From positions 992,001-1,056,000 of the forward strand of contig CAXXPK010000003.1 in the NCBI GenBank assembly GCA_963678075.2: 64,000 nucleotides of DNA. Reading direction: 5' to 3'. The notes beneath the pieces are model-generated. The model had not been told where the DNA came from and made no database searches. It saw only the letters and a program-made list of their open reading frames with translations. A program made the position numbers and the translations under genes. Below, piece by piece: positions 62,486 through 64,000 of the stretch. Within the stretch, counting starts at the first letter, position 1. The number at the start of each line of letters is the position of its first letter. This DNA comes from Oleispirillum sp963678075. GTDB taxonomy: Bacteria; Pseudomonadota; Alphaproteobacteria; Rhodospirillales; Rhodospirillaceae.

Positions 62486-63502
62486 GTGAGCGCTTCACCG
62501 CGAAAGACGACGCACCGGACCGCAGCCAAGCCGTCGGCGATTCCGCCTGAGAAATTGCTGCAACAGTACCGCGCGATGCTGCTGATCCGCCGTTTCGAGG
62601 AAAAGGCCGGACAGCTTTACGGCATGGGTCTGATCGGCGGTTTCTGCCATCTCTATATCGGGCAGGAGGCGGTGGTCGCCGGTTTGCAGGCCCTGTCGCA
62701 AGACGGCGATGCGGTGATCACCAGCTATCGCGATCACGGCCATATGCTGGCCTACGGCATGGACCCCAAGGGTGTGATGGCGGAATTGACCGGTCGCGCC
62801 ACCGGGTATTCGCACGGTAAGGGCGGCTCGATGCACATGTTCAGCCGCGAAAAGAACTTCTTCGGCGGTCACGGCATCGTCGCCGCGCAGGTGCCGATCG
62901 GCACCGGACTTGCCTTCGCGCAGAAGTATCGCAACGATGGCGGCATCACCTATTGCTATCTTGGCGACGGCGCGGTCAATCAGGGGCAGGTGTACGAAAG
63001 CTTCAACATCGCGGCGTTGTGGAAGCTGCCGGTGGTCTACCTGATCGAGAACAACAAGTACGGCATGGGGACCTCGGTGGAGCGCGCGTCCTCGAACGTC
63101 GAGCTGTTCCGTCGCGGCCAGGCCTACGGCATTCCGGGCCTGCAGATCGACGGCATGGACGTGGTGCACGTGCAGCAACAGGCGGAGCAGGCGGTTTCCT
63201 CGGTGCGCGCCGGCAATGGGCCATACGTTCTGGAGCTTCAGACCTATCGCTATCGTGGCCATTCGATGTCGGACCCGGCCAAGTATCGCAGCAAGGAAGA
63301 GGTCAGTCGGATGCGGCAGGAACACGATCCGATCGATAATGCCAAGGCGTTGTTGTTGCAGGCCGGCATTGTTGACGAGGCGGCCTTGAAAGAAATCGAC
63401 CGCGAGATCAAGGCGATCGTCGGCGAGGCGGCGGATTTCGCGCAAGCCAGCGCGGAACCCGATGCCGCCGAACTTTACACCGACGTTCTGCTGGAGGCCT
63501 GA
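62486..63502 (+). CDS. pdhA: pyruvate dehydrogenase E1 component subunit alpha
   Basis: Alpha subunit of heterotetrameric pyruvate dehydrogenase, 338 residues. GTG 62486 follows AAGGAG. Seen: LLIRRFEEKAGQLYGMGLIG, HLYIGQEAVVAGLQAL, SYRDHGHMLAYGMDPKGVMA, GKGGSMHMFS, the thiamine diphosphate motif GDGAVNQGQVYESFNIAAL and VYLIENNKYGMGTSVERASS, and YRYRGHSMSDPAKYRSKEEV (phosphorylation-loop region of E1 alpha). Intact. Confidence 0.95.
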   Translation: MSASPRKTTHRTAAKPSAIPPEKLLQQYRAMLLIRRFEEKAGQLYGMGLIGGFCHLYIGQEAVVAGLQALSQDGDAVITSYRDHGHMLAYGMDPKGVMAELTGRATGYSHGKGGSMHMFSREKNFFGGHGIVAAQVPIGTGLAFAQKYRNDGGITYCYLGDGAVNQGQVYESFNIAALWKLPVVYLIENNKYGMGTSVERASSNVELFRRGQAYGIPGLQIDGMDVVHVQQQAEQAVSSVRAGNGPYVLELQTYRYRGHSMSDPAKYRSKEEVSRMRQEHDPIDNAKALLLQAGIVDEAALKEIDREIKAIVGEAADFAQASAEPDAAELYTDVLLEA

Positions 63503-63505
63503 GCC

Positions 63506-64000
63506 ATGCCGATCACCGTATTGCTGCCGGCGTTGTCGCCGACGATGACCAAGGAAAAGATCGCGCGTTGGCTGGTCAAGGAGGGGGACGCCGTCACCTC
63601 CGGCACCGTGCTGGCCGAGGTCGAGACCGATAAGGCGACGATGGAAATCGAGTGCGTCGAGGATGGCGTGCTGGGAAAAATCCTGGTTGCGGCGGGTGAG
63701 GCGGCGGTGGCCGTCAACACACCGATCGCGCTGATTCTGGAAGAAGGGGAGGATGCCTCCGCCCTTGCCGTCGCACCAAAGTCCCCGGTGACCGCACCGA
63801 CGGAGCCTGCCGCGCCGGTCGTCGTCGCGCCGCCCGTGGTCTCCGCCGCCCCGGTGGCGGTGGGCGCGCTGGACGGCAACAACCCGCTTGAGGTTACCCG
63901 AACCGCGTTTACCACCGGAGCCCCGGCCACCAAACCGGAGCCGCCGTTCGCCAACCCACGGGCACTGACCGTGCGCGAGGCCTTGCGCGACGCAATGGCG
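63506..64000 (+). CDS. pdhB: pyruvate dehydrogenase E1 component subunit beta with lipoyl domain, 3'-partial
   Basis: Begins three bases after pdhA and runs off the window. Residues about 1-78 form a lipoyl domain (ITVLLPALSPTMTKEKIARW, lipoyl Lys in AEVETDKATMEIECVEDG); an Ala/Pro/Val-rich linker follows, and from about 152 RALTVREALRDAMA is the start of the E1 beta fold. This lipoylated PdhB is characteristic of alphaproteobacteria. An E2 enzyme would instead show a subunit-binding domain after the linker. Confidence 0.9.
   Translation, partial: MPITVLLPALSPTMTKEKIARWLVKEGDAVTSGTVLAEVETDKATMEIECVEDGVLGKILVAAGEAAVAVNTPIALILEEGEDASALAVAPKSPVTAPTEPAAPVVVAPPVVSAAPVAVGALDGNNPLEVTRTAFTTGAPATKPEPPFANPRALTVREALRDAMA

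Noticed and set aside
1..64000. tRNA, rRNA, CRISPR arrays, prophage or defence islands.
   Set aside because: No cloverleaf-like GGTTCGAATC context in gaps, no regular direct repeats with spacers, and no phage or defence genes recognised. The gaps are short and mostly promoter-like.

Overview
The window looks like chromosomal DNA from a GC-rich alphaproteobacterium, most likely of the order Rhodospirillales. The evidence is gene order and gene content: dgt-argS-SPOR protein-nagZ-scpA-scpB-(drug efflux)-tatABC-serS-surE-pcm-nlpD, yajC-secD-secF, ppiD-trpE...trpG-trpD-trpC, tpiA-secG-pyrG-kdsA-eno-ftsB-pdhA-pdhB (PdhB with an N-terminal lipoyl domain), an HpnCDE squalene pathway, and small alphaproteobacterial families (DUF4170, DUF6898). 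No rRNA, tRNA or CRISPR array was seen.

Layout. 1-9.4 kb: a C-P lyase/phosphonate locus (phnD, phnE, phnN, a hexapeptide transferase, DUF1045, phnM/L, K, J, I, H, G and the regulator phnF), nearly every gene of it damaged. 9.4-12.0 kb: bpt, a frameshifted motB, motA. 12.3-15.8 kb: metY-hemB-ilvA (ilvA broken). 16.0-17.8 kb: a DUF6898 gene whose tail is cut by an IS5-like element carrying a passenger gene. 17.8-25.0 kb: xthA, dgt, argS, SPOR protein, nagZ, scpAB. 25.0-27.7 kb: a decayed EmrA/EmrB/TetR efflux cassette that still has two palindromic operators. 27.9-37.2 kb: tatABC, serS, surE, pcm, nlpD-like, DUF815 ATPase, yajC, secDF. 37.2-41.8 kb: sodB, hpnE, an HpnC-HpnD fusion, a broken squalene/phytoene-synthase relative. 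41.8-46.9 kb: trmFO, rhodanese-like, DUF4170, uvrA. 47.2-49.1 kb: a livH pseudogene and a livM stub ending at a second IS5-family element. 49.1-56.3 kb: trpC, trpD, trpG, a divergent polysaccharide deacetylase, trpE, ppiD. 56.5-64.0 kb: tpiA to pdhB.

The dominant theme is selective gene decay. Housekeeping genes (aminoacyl-tRNA synthetases, Sec and Tat components, glycolysis, pyrG, uvrA, hemB, trp genes, PDH) are intact, while more than twenty frameshifts, stop codons and internal deletions fall in dispensable functions: phosphonate use, motility, drug efflux, branched-chain amino acid uptake, threonine deamination. Several deletions appear bounded by short direct repeats, and two IS5-family insertions, both at CTAG, accompany them. 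One IS joins livM directly to trpC, which suggests IS-mediated loss or rearrangement. This pattern fits recent relaxed selection (host association, lifestyle change or culture domestication) better than random sequencing error, though small homopolymer indels could individually be errors.

I found no clear undescribed defence or biosynthetic system. The least ordinary items are the HpnC-HpnD fusion, the passenger gene translationally coupled to an IS transposase, the in-frame PhnL-PhnM chimera, the rhodanese-like protein without its cysteine, and the paired TGGAC-N6-GTCCA operators.
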